From: Inquilinus limosus
GTDB taxonomy: Bacteria > Pseudomonadota > Alphaproteobacteria > DSM-16000 > Inquilinaceae
Length of the DNA stretch: 39,521 nt
Reading direction: 5' to 3'
NCBI GenBank assembly: GCA_019508225.1
Contig: JAEKLZ010000163.1
Location: 1 to 39,521 of the forward strand
Positions within the stretch are counted from its first letter, which is position 1, and the number at the start of each line of letters is the position of its first letter. Below, in pieces: positions 8,527-16,190 of the stretch. The notes under the pieces are model-generated. The model was not told where the DNA came from. It was given only the letters and a program-made list of their open reading frames with translations, and searched no databases. Made by a program: the position numbers and the translations under genes.

Positions 8527-9522
8527 TCACGACCCCGGATCCGTCTCGCCGTCCCGCAGGATCCGCACCCAGGGCGTGACATTGCTCAGGCCGAGGCCGA
8601 GCGAGCCGGATAGCGCCGCCAGCGCGCCGTCGGCATCGCCGGCGGGGAAGGTGCCGGAGACACGCATCCGCGCCAGCCGGTCGCCGGACAAGAGGATGCG
8701 GCCGGGGCCCTGGCGCTGCAGCGCCGCGACCACATGCGCCAGCGGCTGGCGGTGGAACACCAACCGGCCGTGCATCCAGGCCGAGGCGTCGGCCGGGTCG
8801 ACCGATCGGACGGCGGACAGGGTGCCGTTCTCGGCCGCCACCTGCTGCCCGGCGGTCAGCCGCACCATGGCCGGGCCGGCCGCGACCTCGACCACGCCCT
8901 CGGCCACCGTCACCTCGGCATCCTCGCCGAAGCGGCCGACATTGAAGCGGGTGCCGACGACCCGGATCCGGGCATCGCCGGCGGCGACGGTGAAGGGGGC
9001 CGGCAGCCCGGGCCGGACCTCGAAGAAGGCCTCGCCGCGGCGCAGCTCGACCCGCCGCCTGCCGTCGCCGAAGTCGAGGTCGACCGCGCTGTCCGCCGCC
9101 AGATGGAGCACCGACCCGTCGGGCAGCGCCAGGTCGCGGATCTCGCCGCGCGCCGTCACCGCATCGGCGCCGAGATCGGCGACGGCCGAGGGCGCGAACA
9201 CCCAGAGGGCGAGGGCGGTGCAGGCCACGGCGCCCAGGGCCGGCAGGACGATCAGCGGGCGCAGCAGGGCGGCCAGCCGCCCGCGTCTCTTCGGTTGCCG
9301 GCCGCTTGCCGCGAAGCGATCCGCCAGCCGCCGGCCCGGCTCCTCCAACTGGCTCCACAGCGCCTCGGCCTCGCGCAGCGCCGCGGCATGGTGCGGATCG
9401 GCCGCGATCCAGGACCGGAACGCCGCCTCGTCGGCGCGGGACAGCGGGCCGTCCTGCCGGCGCACCGCCCAAGTCGCCGCCGCGTCGTGCTGCGCCTCGG
9501 TCATCGATTCCTGGTCGCTCAT
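8527..9522 (-). CDS. FecR-family anti-sigma factor / signal transducer
   Basis: A 331-residue inner-membrane regulator. The cytoplasmic N-terminal part (about 10-55, with WAVRRQDGPLSRADEAAFRSW) is the DUF4880/anti-sigma region. One transmembrane helix spans about 88-110. The periplasmic FecR domain follows (about 120-225: RGEIRDLALPDGSVLHL, RRGEAFFEV, VGTRFNV), and the last about 80 residues form an STN-like/DUF4974 module (RLVFHRQPLAHVVAALQRQ). In the characterised Fec/Fpv systems such a protein senses the receptor's signalling domain and controls an ECF sigma factor; both partners flank this gene. The ATG at 9522 was used; a second ATG six codons later is possible. It lies 88 bp after the sigma gene, and the receptor gene follows after 94 bp. 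Confidence 0.93.
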   Translation of the reverse strand: MSDQESMTEAQHDAAATWAVRRQDGPLSRADEAAFRSWIAADPHHAAALREAEALWSQLEEPGRRLADRFAASGRQPKRRGRLAALLRPLIVLPALGAVACTALALWVFAPSAVADLGADAVTARGEIRDLALPDGSVLHLAADSAVDLDFGDGRRRVELRRGEAFFEVRPGLPAPFTVAAGDARIRVVGTRFNVGRFGEDAEVTVAEGVVEVAAGPAMVRLTAGQQVAAENGTLSAVRSVDPADASAWMHGRLVFHRQPLAHVVAALQRQGPGRILLSGDRLARMRVSGTFPAGDADGALAALSGSLGLGLSNVTPWVRILRDGETDPGS

Positions 9523-9610
9523 CGCCGTTGCCCGGCTCCCGGCCCGTCCCGCCGGTTGACCCCGGCCTCACTCCCATAGACGTTCCGGGCGGCGAAACCC
9601 GCACCCCGGA

Positions 9611-10132
9611 TCATGGCGCATCCTCCGCCCGGTGCGCCGCCAGCCGGGCCTGGCAGTGCCGCAGCGTGCGGACCAGGTGCTTCTCGACGGCGCTGAGCGA
9701 GATGCCCAGCCGCCGCGCCACCTCGGCCTGCGGCACGCCCTGGATGCGGCACAGGATGAAGATCTCCTTGCTGCGGTCGCTCAACTCCTCCAGCGCCGCG
9801 TCCAGGGCCCGCAGCGCATCGCGGCCGGCCAGGTCCTGCTCGACCCCCGGCGCCGGGGCGGACAGCTGCTCCGGCACCATCGAGTCCAGCGCCCGGGTCC
9901 GGCGGATCTGGGTCTGCCGGTGGTCGATCGCGGCGTTGCGGGCGACGGCGTAGAGGATGCGGGTGTCGGCCTCGGCCGAGCCGGCGCTGCCGGCCTTCAG
10001 CACCCGGGCGAAGGTCTCCTGCACCAGGTCCGGCGCCGCGCCGCGGTCGCCCGACCGGCGGGTGACGAACGCCTCCAGCCGCGCCCGGTGCGCGGTGAAG
10101 AGGGCGGCGAGCGTGTCCGTCCAGCAGGTCAT
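9611..10132 (-). CDS. RNA polymerase ECF sigma factor, FecI type
   Basis: A 173-residue ECF sigma factor. Region 2 contains DLVQETFARVLKA and ILYAVARNAAIDHRQTQ. Region 4 contains EIFILCRIQGVPQAEVARRL followed by the recognition helix ISLSAVEKHLVRTL. The gene order sigma, FecR, receptor is that of iron-responsive cell-surface signalling, so its likely target is the receptor promoter; this is inference. The ATG at 10132 has AGGCGG directly upstream. An in-frame TTG at 10153 would extend the protein by seven residues but lies inside the operator palindrome and has no ribosome site. Expression is probably iron-controlled through that palindrome. Confidence 0.93.
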   Translation of the reverse strand: MTCWTDTLAALFTAHRARLEAFVTRRSGDRGAAPDLVQETFARVLKAGSAGSAEADTRILYAVARNAAIDHRQTQIRRTRALDSMVPEQLSAPAPGVEQDLAGRDALRALDAALEELSDRSKEIFILCRIQGVPQAEVARRLGISLSAVEKHLVRTLRHCQARLAAHRAEDAP

Positions 10133-10152
10133 GGTCCGCCTGAATAGACGCA

Positions 10153-10171
10153 ATTGCGAATAATTCGCAAT
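10153..10171. promoter_or_regulatory. Fur-box-like operator upstream of the FecI-type sigma gene
   Basis: ATTGCGAATAATTCGCAAT is a perfect 9-1-9 inverted repeat of 19 bp, the size and symmetry of a Fur box, with the AAT-A-ATT core of the 7-1-7 Fur model. It is 20 bp upstream of the sigma-factor ATG. A second, perfect 10-bp palindrome, TCGATATCGA, shares its last base (10171-10180). The promoter elements themselves could not be placed with confidence. The Fur assignment rests on pattern and on the iron-uptake context. Confidence 0.65.
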
Positions 10172-10262
10172 CGATATCGATAATGGTTTGCCGCTGCAGG
10201 ATTGTGGTCCTGTTACGCGATTTCCAGCGGCCTGCTCTGCGTCCAGCCCATGGACTCCGGCT

Positions 10263-10291
10263 TTGCCGGGATCGGTCAGTCGCCATATAGT
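10263..10291 (+). promoter_or_regulatory. Sigma-70-type promoter of the marR-emrAB operon
   Basis: TTGCCG (10263-10268) and TATAGT (10286-10291) are separated by exactly 17 bases. Transcription would start near 10298, inside the operator at 10291-10317, giving a leader of roughly 24 bases before the marR ATG. Confidence 0.6.
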
Positions 10292-10317
10292 AAGTCACCT
10301 TACAGTCAGGTCACTTA
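10291..10317. promoter_or_regulatory. Probable MarR operator (27-bp imperfect palindrome)
   Basis: The sequence reads TAAGT.ACCT.AC.GT.AGGT.ACTTA, with 22 of 27 positions symmetric and both outer five-base arms exact. It overlaps the last base of the -10 element and the predicted transcription start, ending four bases before the marR ATG. This is the usual placement for MarR-family autorepression. Only a short AGG within it can serve as ribosome site, so binding would also mask initiation. Confidence 0.65.
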
Positions 10318-10321
10318 GTCC

Positions 10322-10798
10322 ATGAGCGAGATCAAGCCTCTCGTCAGCCTCTACACGTTGATCAAGGATCTCGACCAGGTGCTGCGCCGCCGCTTCGAGG
10401 AGCGGGTGCGCGCGGCGGGCCTCGACCTGTCGCGGCCGCAATACCGGGTGCTGATCTTCCTCGACCGCAATCCCGGCATCACCCAGGCGCGGCTGGCGGA
10501 GATGCTGGATGTCGAGAAGATGACCGTCACCGGCCTGCTCGACCGGATGGAGAAGCGGGGCTGGGTCGAGCGGCGGCGGGACCCCAACGACCGGCGCGCC
10601 TATTCGCTGCATCTGCTGCCGCCGGCGCGGCCGGTGGTCGACCAGCTCGAGGCCGTGATCGCGCAGTGGCAGGAGGACTACAACGCCCGCCTGCCGGCCG
10701 ATGTCGTGGTCCGGATGATCGGCGACCTGCAGCTTCTGAAGACCAGGCTGACCTGTGATTCCGACGAACCGGCGGCCGATGCCGCCAAGCGGTGCTGA
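10322..10798 (+). CDS. MarR-family transcriptional regulator (EmrR/SlyA type)
   Basis: A 158-residue winged-helix regulator. The DNA-binding core is ITQARLAEMLDVEKMTVTGL, followed by the wing with RRRDPNDRRAYSLHL (residues about 53-98), flanked by helices for dimerisation. It heads an operon with an EmrAB-type efflux pump: the downstream emrA ATG is only three bases after its stop. It probably represses the whole operon by binding the palindrome at its own start, with a lipophilic or phenolic ligand lifting repression as for other MarR proteins. The ligand cannot be read from sequence. The ATG at 10322 lacks a strong ribosome site but begins the conserved domain correctly. Confidence 0.93.
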   Translation: MSEIKPLVSLYTLIKDLDQVLRRRFEERVRAAGLDLSRPQYRVLIFLDRNPGITQARLAEMLDVEKMTVTGLLDRMEKRGWVERRRDPNDRRAYSLHLLPPARPVVDQLEAVIAQWQEDYNARLPADVVVRMIGDLQLLKTRLTCDSDEPAADAAKRC

Positions 10799-10801
10799 CA
10801 G

Positions 10802-11935
10802 ATGCCGGACGGTAGCAACGACACGACCCTGAAATCCCCGACGCCGCAGGCCAGCGGCACCCCCGCGCCGGTCGCGCCGCCGGCCAGGCCCCGCCGGCGC
10901 GGCCTGCGCCTGGTGCTGCTGGGCGGCGTGCCGCTGGTGGTGGCGGTGGTCGGGCTGGCGCTGTACGCCATGGGCGGCCGCTATGCCGGCACCGACAACG
11001 CCTATGTCCATGCCGACACGGTGTCGATCGCGCCCGAGATCTCGGGCCGGCTGGTCGCCATCGACGTCGCCACCAACCAGCCGGTCCAGGCCGGCCAGGT
11101 GCTGTTCCATATCGACGACCGGGCGCCGCGCTATGCGCTGGAACAGGCGGAGGCCGACATGCGCCAGTCCGCCTTCGACTTCCAGGGCATCAAGGCCAAT
11201 CTGGTCGAGCAGCAGGCGGTGCTGGAGCAGTCCCGCACCACCCAGGACTATCGCCAGAAGGACTATGACCGCAACGCCTCGCTGGCGAAGAACGGCAACG
11301 CCTCGCAATCGGCCCTCGACGATGCCCGCCAGGCGCTCGACGTGGCCCGCAGCAATGTCGCCGTCGCCCAGTCGCAGATCGGCATGACCCTGGCCAAGCT
11401 GGGCGGCAACCCCGATTTGACGCTGGACCAGTACCCGCCCTATCGCCAGGCCCAGGCCCGACGCGACCAGGCGCAGCTCGACCTCGACCACACCCAGGTC
11501 AAGGCGCCGTTCCCCGGCATCGCCGCCAAGGCCGATGCGGTGCTGCCCGGCGCCTATGTCACCGCCGGGTCGCCGGTGCTGGCGGTCATGCGCTCCGACA
11601 AGGTCTGGATCGACGCCAACCTGAACGAGACCGACCTGACCAACGTCAAGACCGGCCAGCCGGTCGAGGTCACGGTCGACACCTATCCGGGCGTCACCTG
11701 GCAGGGCAAGGTCGACAGCCTCAGCCCGGCCAGCGGCGCCGAGTTCTCGCTGCTGCCGCCGCAGAACTCCAGCGGCAATTGGGTCAAGGTCACCCAGCGC
11801 ATCCCGGTGCGCGTCCTGGTCGACACCGCCGGCAAGCCGCAGCTGCGCGCGGGCATGAGCACCGAGGTCGCGATCGACACCGGCCATGCGCGCGGGCTGC
11901 CCTTCCTCGGAGGCACGGCGTTCGGAGCGCAGTGA
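10802..11935 (+). CDS. emrA: EmrA-type membrane fusion protein of multidrug efflux (HlyD family)
   Basis: A 377-residue periplasmic adaptor linking an inner-membrane pump to an outer-membrane channel. The N-terminal 33 residues are Pro/Ala-rich and cytoplasmic; one membrane anchor spans about 35-57. The first half of the biotinyl/lipoyl-like domain follows (GTDNAYVHADTVSIAPEISG), then a coiled-coil hairpin (about 110-215, Gln/Ala-rich), the second lipoyl half (LDHTQVKAPFPGIAAK) and the beta-barrel domain (KVWIDANLNETDLTNVKTGQ). The GTDNAYV motif is typical of the EmrA branch. It sits between the MarR gene and emrB with 3-bp and 1-bp gaps. No TolC-like outer-membrane gene is in the operon, so a channel encoded elsewhere is presumably used. 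Confidence 0.95.
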   Translation: MPDGSNDTTLKSPTPQASGTPAPVAPPARPRRRGLRLVLLGGVPLVVAVVGLALYAMGGRYAGTDNAYVHADTVSIAPEISGRLVAIDVATNQPVQAGQVLFHIDDRAPRYALEQAEADMRQSAFDFQGIKANLVEQQAVLEQSRTTQDYRQKDYDRNASLAKNGNASQSALDDARQALDVARSNVAVAQSQIGMTLAKLGGNPDLTLDQYPPYRQAQARRDQAQLDLDHTQVKAPFPGIAAKADAVLPGAYVTAGSPVLAVMRSDKVWIDANLNETDLTNVKTGQPVEVTVDTYPGVTWQGKVDSLSPASGAEFSLLPPQNSSGNWVKVTQRIPVRVLVDTAGKPQLRAGMSTEVAIDTGHARGLPFLGGTAFGAQ

Positions 11936-11936
11936 G

Positions 11937-13466
11937 ATGGCGGCCCCAGGCGAAACCGTCCCCTACCGGGGGATGATCACGGTCTGCGTGATGCTGGCGA
12001 CCATCATGCAGGCGCTCGACACCACCATCGCCAACATCGCCCTGCCCTACATGCAGGGCAATCTCGGCGCCAACCAGGACCAGATCAACTGGGTCCTGAC
12101 CTCCTACATCGTCGCCGCGGCGATCATGACGCCGGTCACCGGCGCCCTGGTCAGCCGGATCGGCCGCAAGAACCTGTTCATCGTCTCGGTGATCGGCTTC
12201 GTCGTCGCTTCGGTGCTGTGCGGCCTGGCCCAGAACGTCACCGAGATCGTCGGCTTCCGGCTGCTGCAGGGCGTGTTCGGCGCGCCGCTGGTGCCGCTGT
12301 CCCAGGCCACCGTGATCGACATCAACCCGCCGGAGCGGCGCGGCCAGGCCATGGCGATCTGGGGCGTCGGCGTCATGGTCGGCCCGATCCTGGGGCCCGT
12401 GCTCGGCGGCTGGCTGACCGACCATTACTCCTGGCGCTGGGTGTTCTACATCAACGTGCCGATCGGCGCCCTGGCGCTGGCCGGCATGCTGATCTTCATG
12501 CCGGACAGCGGCAAGCAGGCAGCCAAGCGCTTCGACTGGCTCGGCTTCTTCTTCCTCAGCCTCGGCATCGGCGCGCTGCAGATGATGCTCGACCGCGGCC
12601 AGGACCAGGACTGGTTCAACTCGCTGGAGATCATCATCGAGCTGGTGCTGGCGGCGCTCGGCTTCTACCTCTTCGTCGTCCACCTGCTGACGGCGGACGC
12701 GCCCTTCGTCCGGCCGGCGCTGTTCACCGACCGCAACTTCGTGGTCGCCATGGTGGTGATGGCGATCGTCGGATCGCTGTACTACTCGATCATGGCCCTG
12801 GCGACGCCGTTCCTGCAGACCATGCTGGGCTATCCGGTGGTCACCGCCGGGCTGGTGATGGGCCCGCGCGGCATCGGCACCATGGTGGCGATGATGGTGG
12901 TCGGCCGCCTGATCGGCAAGGTCGACACCCGCATCCTGCTGCTGGTCGGGCTCGCCATGATCATCGGCTCGCTGTGGCGGATGAGCGGCTACAGCCTCGA
13001 CGTCTCGATGACCGGCTTCATGATCGACGGGCTGGTGCAGGGCGCCGGGCTGGGCCTGGTCTTCGTGCCGCTGTCGACCATGGCGTTCTCGACCCTGCCG
13101 CGGCTGTATCTGGATGAGGGCGCCGGCATCTACAGCGTGTCGCGCAACCTCGGCAGCTCGATCGGCATCTCGATCGTCACCGCGCTGCTGACCCGCAACA
13201 TCCAGACCAACCACCAGCTGCTGGGCGAGCATGTCACCGCCTTCAGCCCGGCGGTGCAGCAGCTGCCGGACATGATGTCGCCGGACACGCTGACCGGTCG
13301 TGCGATGCTCGACCAGCTGGTCAACCAGCAGGCCTCGCTGATCGCCTATATCGACGACTTCAAGCTGCTGATGGTGCTGGCGATCGCCGCCATCCCGCTG
13401 CTGGTCCTGCTGCGCAGGCCCAAGGGCGGCGGCAGCGCGCCGGCGGTGTCGGTGCATGCGGACTGA
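11937..13466 (+). CDS. emrB: EmrB-type MFS multidrug exporter (DHA2, 14-TMS)
   Basis: A 509-residue inner-membrane proton-driven drug exporter of the EmrB/QacA subfamily, with 14 hydrophobic segments. Family signatures seen are LDTTIANIALPYMQGNLGA in helix 1, the loop 2-3 motif GALVSRIGRKNLF, and the antiporter motif C region GVGVMVGPILGPVLGGWLTD in helix 5. Conserved YSWRWVFYINVPIG follows. The ATG at 11937 begins one base after the emrA stop; a longer frame lies inside emrA. It should work with EmrA to carry hydrophobic compounds across the envelope. Substrates are not predictable. It ends with a short cytoplasmic tail after helix 14. Confidence 0.95.
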   Translation: MAAPGETVPYRGMITVCVMLATIMQALDTTIANIALPYMQGNLGANQDQINWVLTSYIVAAAIMTPVTGALVSRIGRKNLFIVSVIGFVVASVLCGLAQNVTEIVGFRLLQGVFGAPLVPLSQATVIDINPPERRGQAMAIWGVGVMVGPILGPVLGGWLTDHYSWRWVFYINVPIGALALAGMLIFMPDSGKQAAKRFDWLGFFFLSLGIGALQMMLDRGQDQDWFNSLEIIIELVLAALGFYLFVVHLLTADAPFVRPALFTDRNFVVAMVVMAIVGSLYYSIMALATPFLQTMLGYPVVTAGLVMGPRGIGTMVAMMVVGRLIGKVDTRILLLVGLAMIIGSLWRMSGYSLDVSMTGFMIDGLVQGAGLGLVFVPLSTMAFSTLPRLYLDEGAGIYSVSRNLGSSIGISIVTALLTRNIQTNHQLLGEHVTAFSPAVQQLPDMMSPDTLTGRAMLDQLVNQQASLIAYIDDFKLLMVLAIAAIPLLVLLRRPKGGGSAPAVSVHAD

Positions 13467-13488
13467 GGGCGCGGGGGAGCCTCAAGTC

Positions 13489-13517
13489 TTGGAGTCGGTG
13501 CTACTGAGTAGTATAGT
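13489..13517 (+). promoter_or_regulatory. Promoter and putative autoregulatory palindrome of parDE
   Basis: TTGGAG (13489-13494) and TATAGT (13512-13517) are 17 bases apart. The end of the spacer is filled by CTACTGAGTAG (13501-13511), a perfect 5-1-5 palindrome, ideally placed for a ParD ribbon-helix-helix repressor. AGGAGG at 13524-13529 is an optimal ribosome site five bases before the parD ATG. Confidence 0.6.
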
Positions 13518-13534
13518 GCCGGCAGGAGGCGACC

Positions 13535-13807
13535 ATGACCGTCAAAACCTCGATCTCCCTGACCGACGACCAGGAAGCCTATGCCCGTGCCCTGGTGGAC
13601 AGCGGGCAATATCCGAGCCTCAGCGCGGTGCTCCAGCGCGGCCTCGATATGCTGCGGCGCGACAGCGAGATGCACGACGCGGAGCTCCAGGCCCTTCGAT
13701 CGCTGATCGATCAGCGTCGGGCAGGATCTTTCGTCGACCTCGATGAGGGCGAGGCGGCGACGCGAGCGCTGCTGGAACGGAAAAGGAAGGCGCGTGCGCC
13801 GTTATAG
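13535..13807 (+). CDS. parD: ParD-family antitoxin (ribbon-helix-helix)
   Basis: A 90-residue antitoxin. The N-terminal ribbon-helix-helix (KTSISLTDDQEAYARALVDS, then YPSLSAVLQRGLDML) binds DNA as a dimer. The charged C-terminal half (about 50-90) would wrap the toxin. Length and layout match chromosomal ParD proteins. It begins after a strong AGGAGG site and overlaps the toxin gene by 14 bases. It would neutralise ParE and, with ParE, repress its own promoter through the palindrome at 13501-13511. The flanking genes are unrelated, so this is a compact two-gene module. Confidence 0.92.
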   Translation: MTVKTSISLTDDQEAYARALVDSGQYPSLSAVLQRGLDMLRRDSEMHDAELQALRSLIDQRRAGSFVDLDEGEAATRALLERKRKARAPL

Positions 13808-14141
13808 AGTCCGCCGTGAGGTCCAGGTCACGCATGATCTCGACCTCATCACGGACCATCTGGTTCGGGTCTACCAGGATCTCGGAGACGACCTGGACAG
13901 TGCGATCAGGCGCGCCGCCGTCCGAATCATCAATGCGCTCGCCTATATGCGGACATTCGAAACTCACCCACACCGGGGTACCGAACACCCGGAGATCCGG
14001 CCGGGCATCCGCACCGTGACCGACAAGAGTTTCATCTTCTATTTCGAGATCGATGAGGCGATGTCGGACGTCAGGATTCTGGCCACCTTCTTCGGGGGAG
14101 CCGATCACAGGCGGCAGATCCTGGATCGGCTCCAGCCCTGA
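13794..14141 (+). CDS. parE: ParE/RelE-superfamily toxin
   Basis: A 115-residue toxin of the ParE group within the RelE/ParE fold. Characteristic parts are the N-terminal helical hairpin (DLDLITDHLVRVYQDLGDD, RIINALAYMRTF), the central strand GTEHPEIRPGIRTV, and the C-terminal sheet FIFYFEIDEAMSDVRILATF followed by GGADHRRQI. ParE toxins characterised so far inhibit DNA gyrase, whereas RelE cleaves mRNA; the sequence favours ParE but activity is not shown. The start chosen is GTG at 13794, just after AAGGAAGG, which gives a normal-length toxin and a 14-bp overlap with parD. A longer frame from 13743 would lie inside parD. No truncation is seen, so the module appears functional. Confidence 0.88.
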   Translation: MRRYRVRREVQVTHDLDLITDHLVRVYQDLGDDLDSAIRRAAVRIINALAYMRTFETHPHRGTEHPEIRPGIRTVTDKSFIFYFEIDEAMSDVRILATFFGGADHRRQILDRLQP

Positions 14142-14150
14142 AGGGCGCTT

Positions 14151-16103
14151 CTACCCGTTGAACACCAGCCGGTACTTGGCGAAGCCGTCGCCGGCGTCGC
14201 CGGCCGGCTCGATGCTCAGTCCGGGCGGCATCGCCGCCTGGGCGGCAGCCGGGGCGCTGGCGAAGGTGACGACCGCGGTCTTCGGCAGCGATGCGAAGCT
14301 CCAATTGCCGTCGGCGGCCGGGTTGATCCGGCCCTGCTCGTGGATGAAGCGCACCAGCACGTCGCGGTTGGTGTCCGGCGCCTCAAGCACGATGTTCTTG
14401 CCGTCGAGGCCGGGAAAGCTGCCGCCGCCGCCGGCGCGGTAGTTGTTGGTGACGACGACGAACTCCTGCTTGTCGTCGATCGGCTTGCCCTGGAATTGCA
14501 GGTCGACGATGCGGTGCACGTCCGGCGCCACCAGCTTGCCGTCGCCGTCATAGCGCGAGGGCTGGGCCAGGTCGATCTTGTAGGTCACTCCGTCGATCAC
14601 GTCGAAATTATAGGACGGGAAGCCGGGATCGATCAGCGGCTGCTCCTCGGTCTTCGCCGGGTCGATCCGGTTGAAGATGCCGGCCGACCGCTCCAGCCAC
14701 TCGCGCACGATGGCGCCGGAGACGCGCACCGCCCGCACCGTGTTCGGGTACAGGTACAGGTCGGCGACGTTCTTGATCGCGATCGGCCCGGCCGGGACGC
14801 TGGTGTAGTAGTCCGGCCCGCCACGGCCGCCGGCCTTGAACGGCGCGGCGGCCGACAGCAGCGGCAGGCCCGCTGCCGGGGTGCCGGCCAAGAGCGGCGC
14901 GACGTACCAGAGCTGGGCCTGGCTGACGATCTGCACCGACGGGTCGTCCGCCACCAGGGCGAAGTAGCTGGTGATCGGGGCCGAGATCTCGCCGACCGGC
15001 TGGCGCACATAGGCCAGGGTGGCGTCGTGCTCCGGCTGCGCCGCCGCCAGCACCTCCGGCTTCGACTCGACCAGCGGCACCACCTTGCGGTCCTTGCGCT
15101 CATAGATCGGCCGCGCCTCGGTCTTGAAGGCGGCGACTTTCCAGGCGGCGTCGTCGCGCTGCAGCTCCAGGTCGATGATGCCGAGATGGCTGCCCCAGAA
15201 CCCGGCCATCACCGCCGGGATGCCGTGCAGCGCGCCGCGCTCGGCATCGACGCCGTCGATGCCCGCAAAGTCGGGGCCGGGGAACACCCGGTGCTGGTGG
15301 CCGGTCAGGATCACGTCGATGCCCGGCACCTCGGCCAGGAACAGGGCCGCGTTCTCCTCGCCGCCCTCGCGCTTGCCGCCGGCGATGCCGGAATGGCACA
15401 GCGCAACCACCAGCTCAGCGCCGGCCTTTCGGAGCTCGGGCACATAACGCTTCGCCGCATCGACGATGTCGGTGGTGGTGACATGGCCTTCGAGATGGCC
15501 CTGGTCCCACTGCATGATCTGCGGCGGCACGAAGCCGATGACGCCGATCTTCACCGGCACGGCGGCGCCGGAGCCGTCCTTCAGCGTGCGCTCCAGGATC
15601 TTGTACGGCGCCAGATAGGGGCTGCCGTCGGGCTTCAGCAGGTTGGCGCAGACCAGGGGGAAGTTGGCGCCCTGCATCATCGCGCGGCCCAGATAGTCGA
15701 GCCCGTAGTTGAACTCGTGGTTGCCCATGGTGCCGCAATCATAGGCCAGCAGGTTCATGGCCTTGACGATCGGGTGCACCGCGCCGCCGTCCAGGCCGCG
15801 CTGATAGGCGATGTAGTCGCCCATCGGGTTGCCCTGGATCACGTCGCCATTGTCGAACAGCAGGACGTTGCCGGCCTCGGCCCGGGCGGCAGCCAGCACC
15901 GCGGCGGTGCGGGCCAGGCCCATCGTGTCGTCGCCCTTGTCGCGGTAGTAGTCATAGGGGAAGACGGCGACATGCAGGTCCGTCGTCTCCAGGATCCGCA
16001 GCTTCAGCGTCGGCGCCGCGGCTCGCAGCACGGCGGGGGCCAGGCCGATCGCGGCGGCGGCGACGCCCGCCTTCAGGGTGGTGCGGCGGGTGAGGTCGGG
16101 CAT
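14151..16103 (-). CDS. cpdB: Periplasmic 2',3'-cyclic-nucleotide 2'-phosphodiesterase / 3'-nucleotidase
   Basis: A 650-residue secreted bifunctional nucleotidase that would open 2',3'-cyclic nucleotides and remove the 3'-phosphate, allowing use of RNA breakdown products. The N-terminus carries a Tat-type signal (RRTTLKAGVAAAAIGLAPA). The calcineurin-like metal site is complete: TTDLHV (D42, H44), DNGDVIQGNP (D84, D87), GNHEFNYG (N128, H129) and the later CHSG and GHQHRVF motifs. The C-terminal 5'-nucleotidase domain includes TNNYRAGGGGSFPG. Length equals E. coli CpdB (647). AGGAG stands six bases before the ATG. It is convergent with parE with only nine bases between stops. Confidence 0.95.
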   Translation of the reverse strand: MPDLTRRTTLKAGVAAAAIGLAPAVLRAAAPTLKLRILETTDLHVAVFPYDYYRDKGDDTMGLARTAAVLAAARAEAGNVLLFDNGDVIQGNPMGDYIAYQRGLDGGAVHPIVKAMNLLAYDCGTMGNHEFNYGLDYLGRAMMQGANFPLVCANLLKPDGSPYLAPYKILERTLKDGSGAAVPVKIGVIGFVPPQIMQWDQGHLEGHVTTTDIVDAAKRYVPELRKAGAELVVALCHSGIAGGKREGGEENAALFLAEVPGIDVILTGHQHRVFPGPDFAGIDGVDAERGALHGIPAVMAGFWGSHLGIIDLELQRDDAAWKVAAFKTEARPIYERKDRKVVPLVESKPEVLAAAQPEHDATLAYVRQPVGEISAPITSYFALVADDPSVQIVSQAQLWYVAPLLAGTPAAGLPLLSAAAPFKAGGRGGPDYYTSVPAGPIAIKNVADLYLYPNTVRAVRVSGAIVREWLERSAGIFNRIDPAKTEEQPLIDPGFPSYNFDVIDGVTYKIDLAQPSRYDGDGKLVAPDVHRIVDLQFQGKPIDDKQEFVVVTNNYRAGGGGSFPGLDGKNIVLEAPDTNRDVLVRFIHEQGRINPAADGNWSFASLPKTAVVTFASAPAAAQAAMPPGLSIEPAGDAGDGFAKYRLVFNG

Positions 16104-16190
16104 GCGGCGCTCCTGCGGCTGGGACGCGGCAGTCTAGAGCGAAGCCGGTGGCGGTTCCTATCCTCGGAATGCGACGGCCGGCCGGCCCGG

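Noticed and set aside
5937..8579. An 880-codon plus-strand open frame over the TonB receptor
   Set aside because: It is antisense to a well-defined outer-membrane receptor and its product has no recognisable domain. Similar long shadow frames over cpdB, emrB, the RTX gene and glcD were dropped for the same reason.
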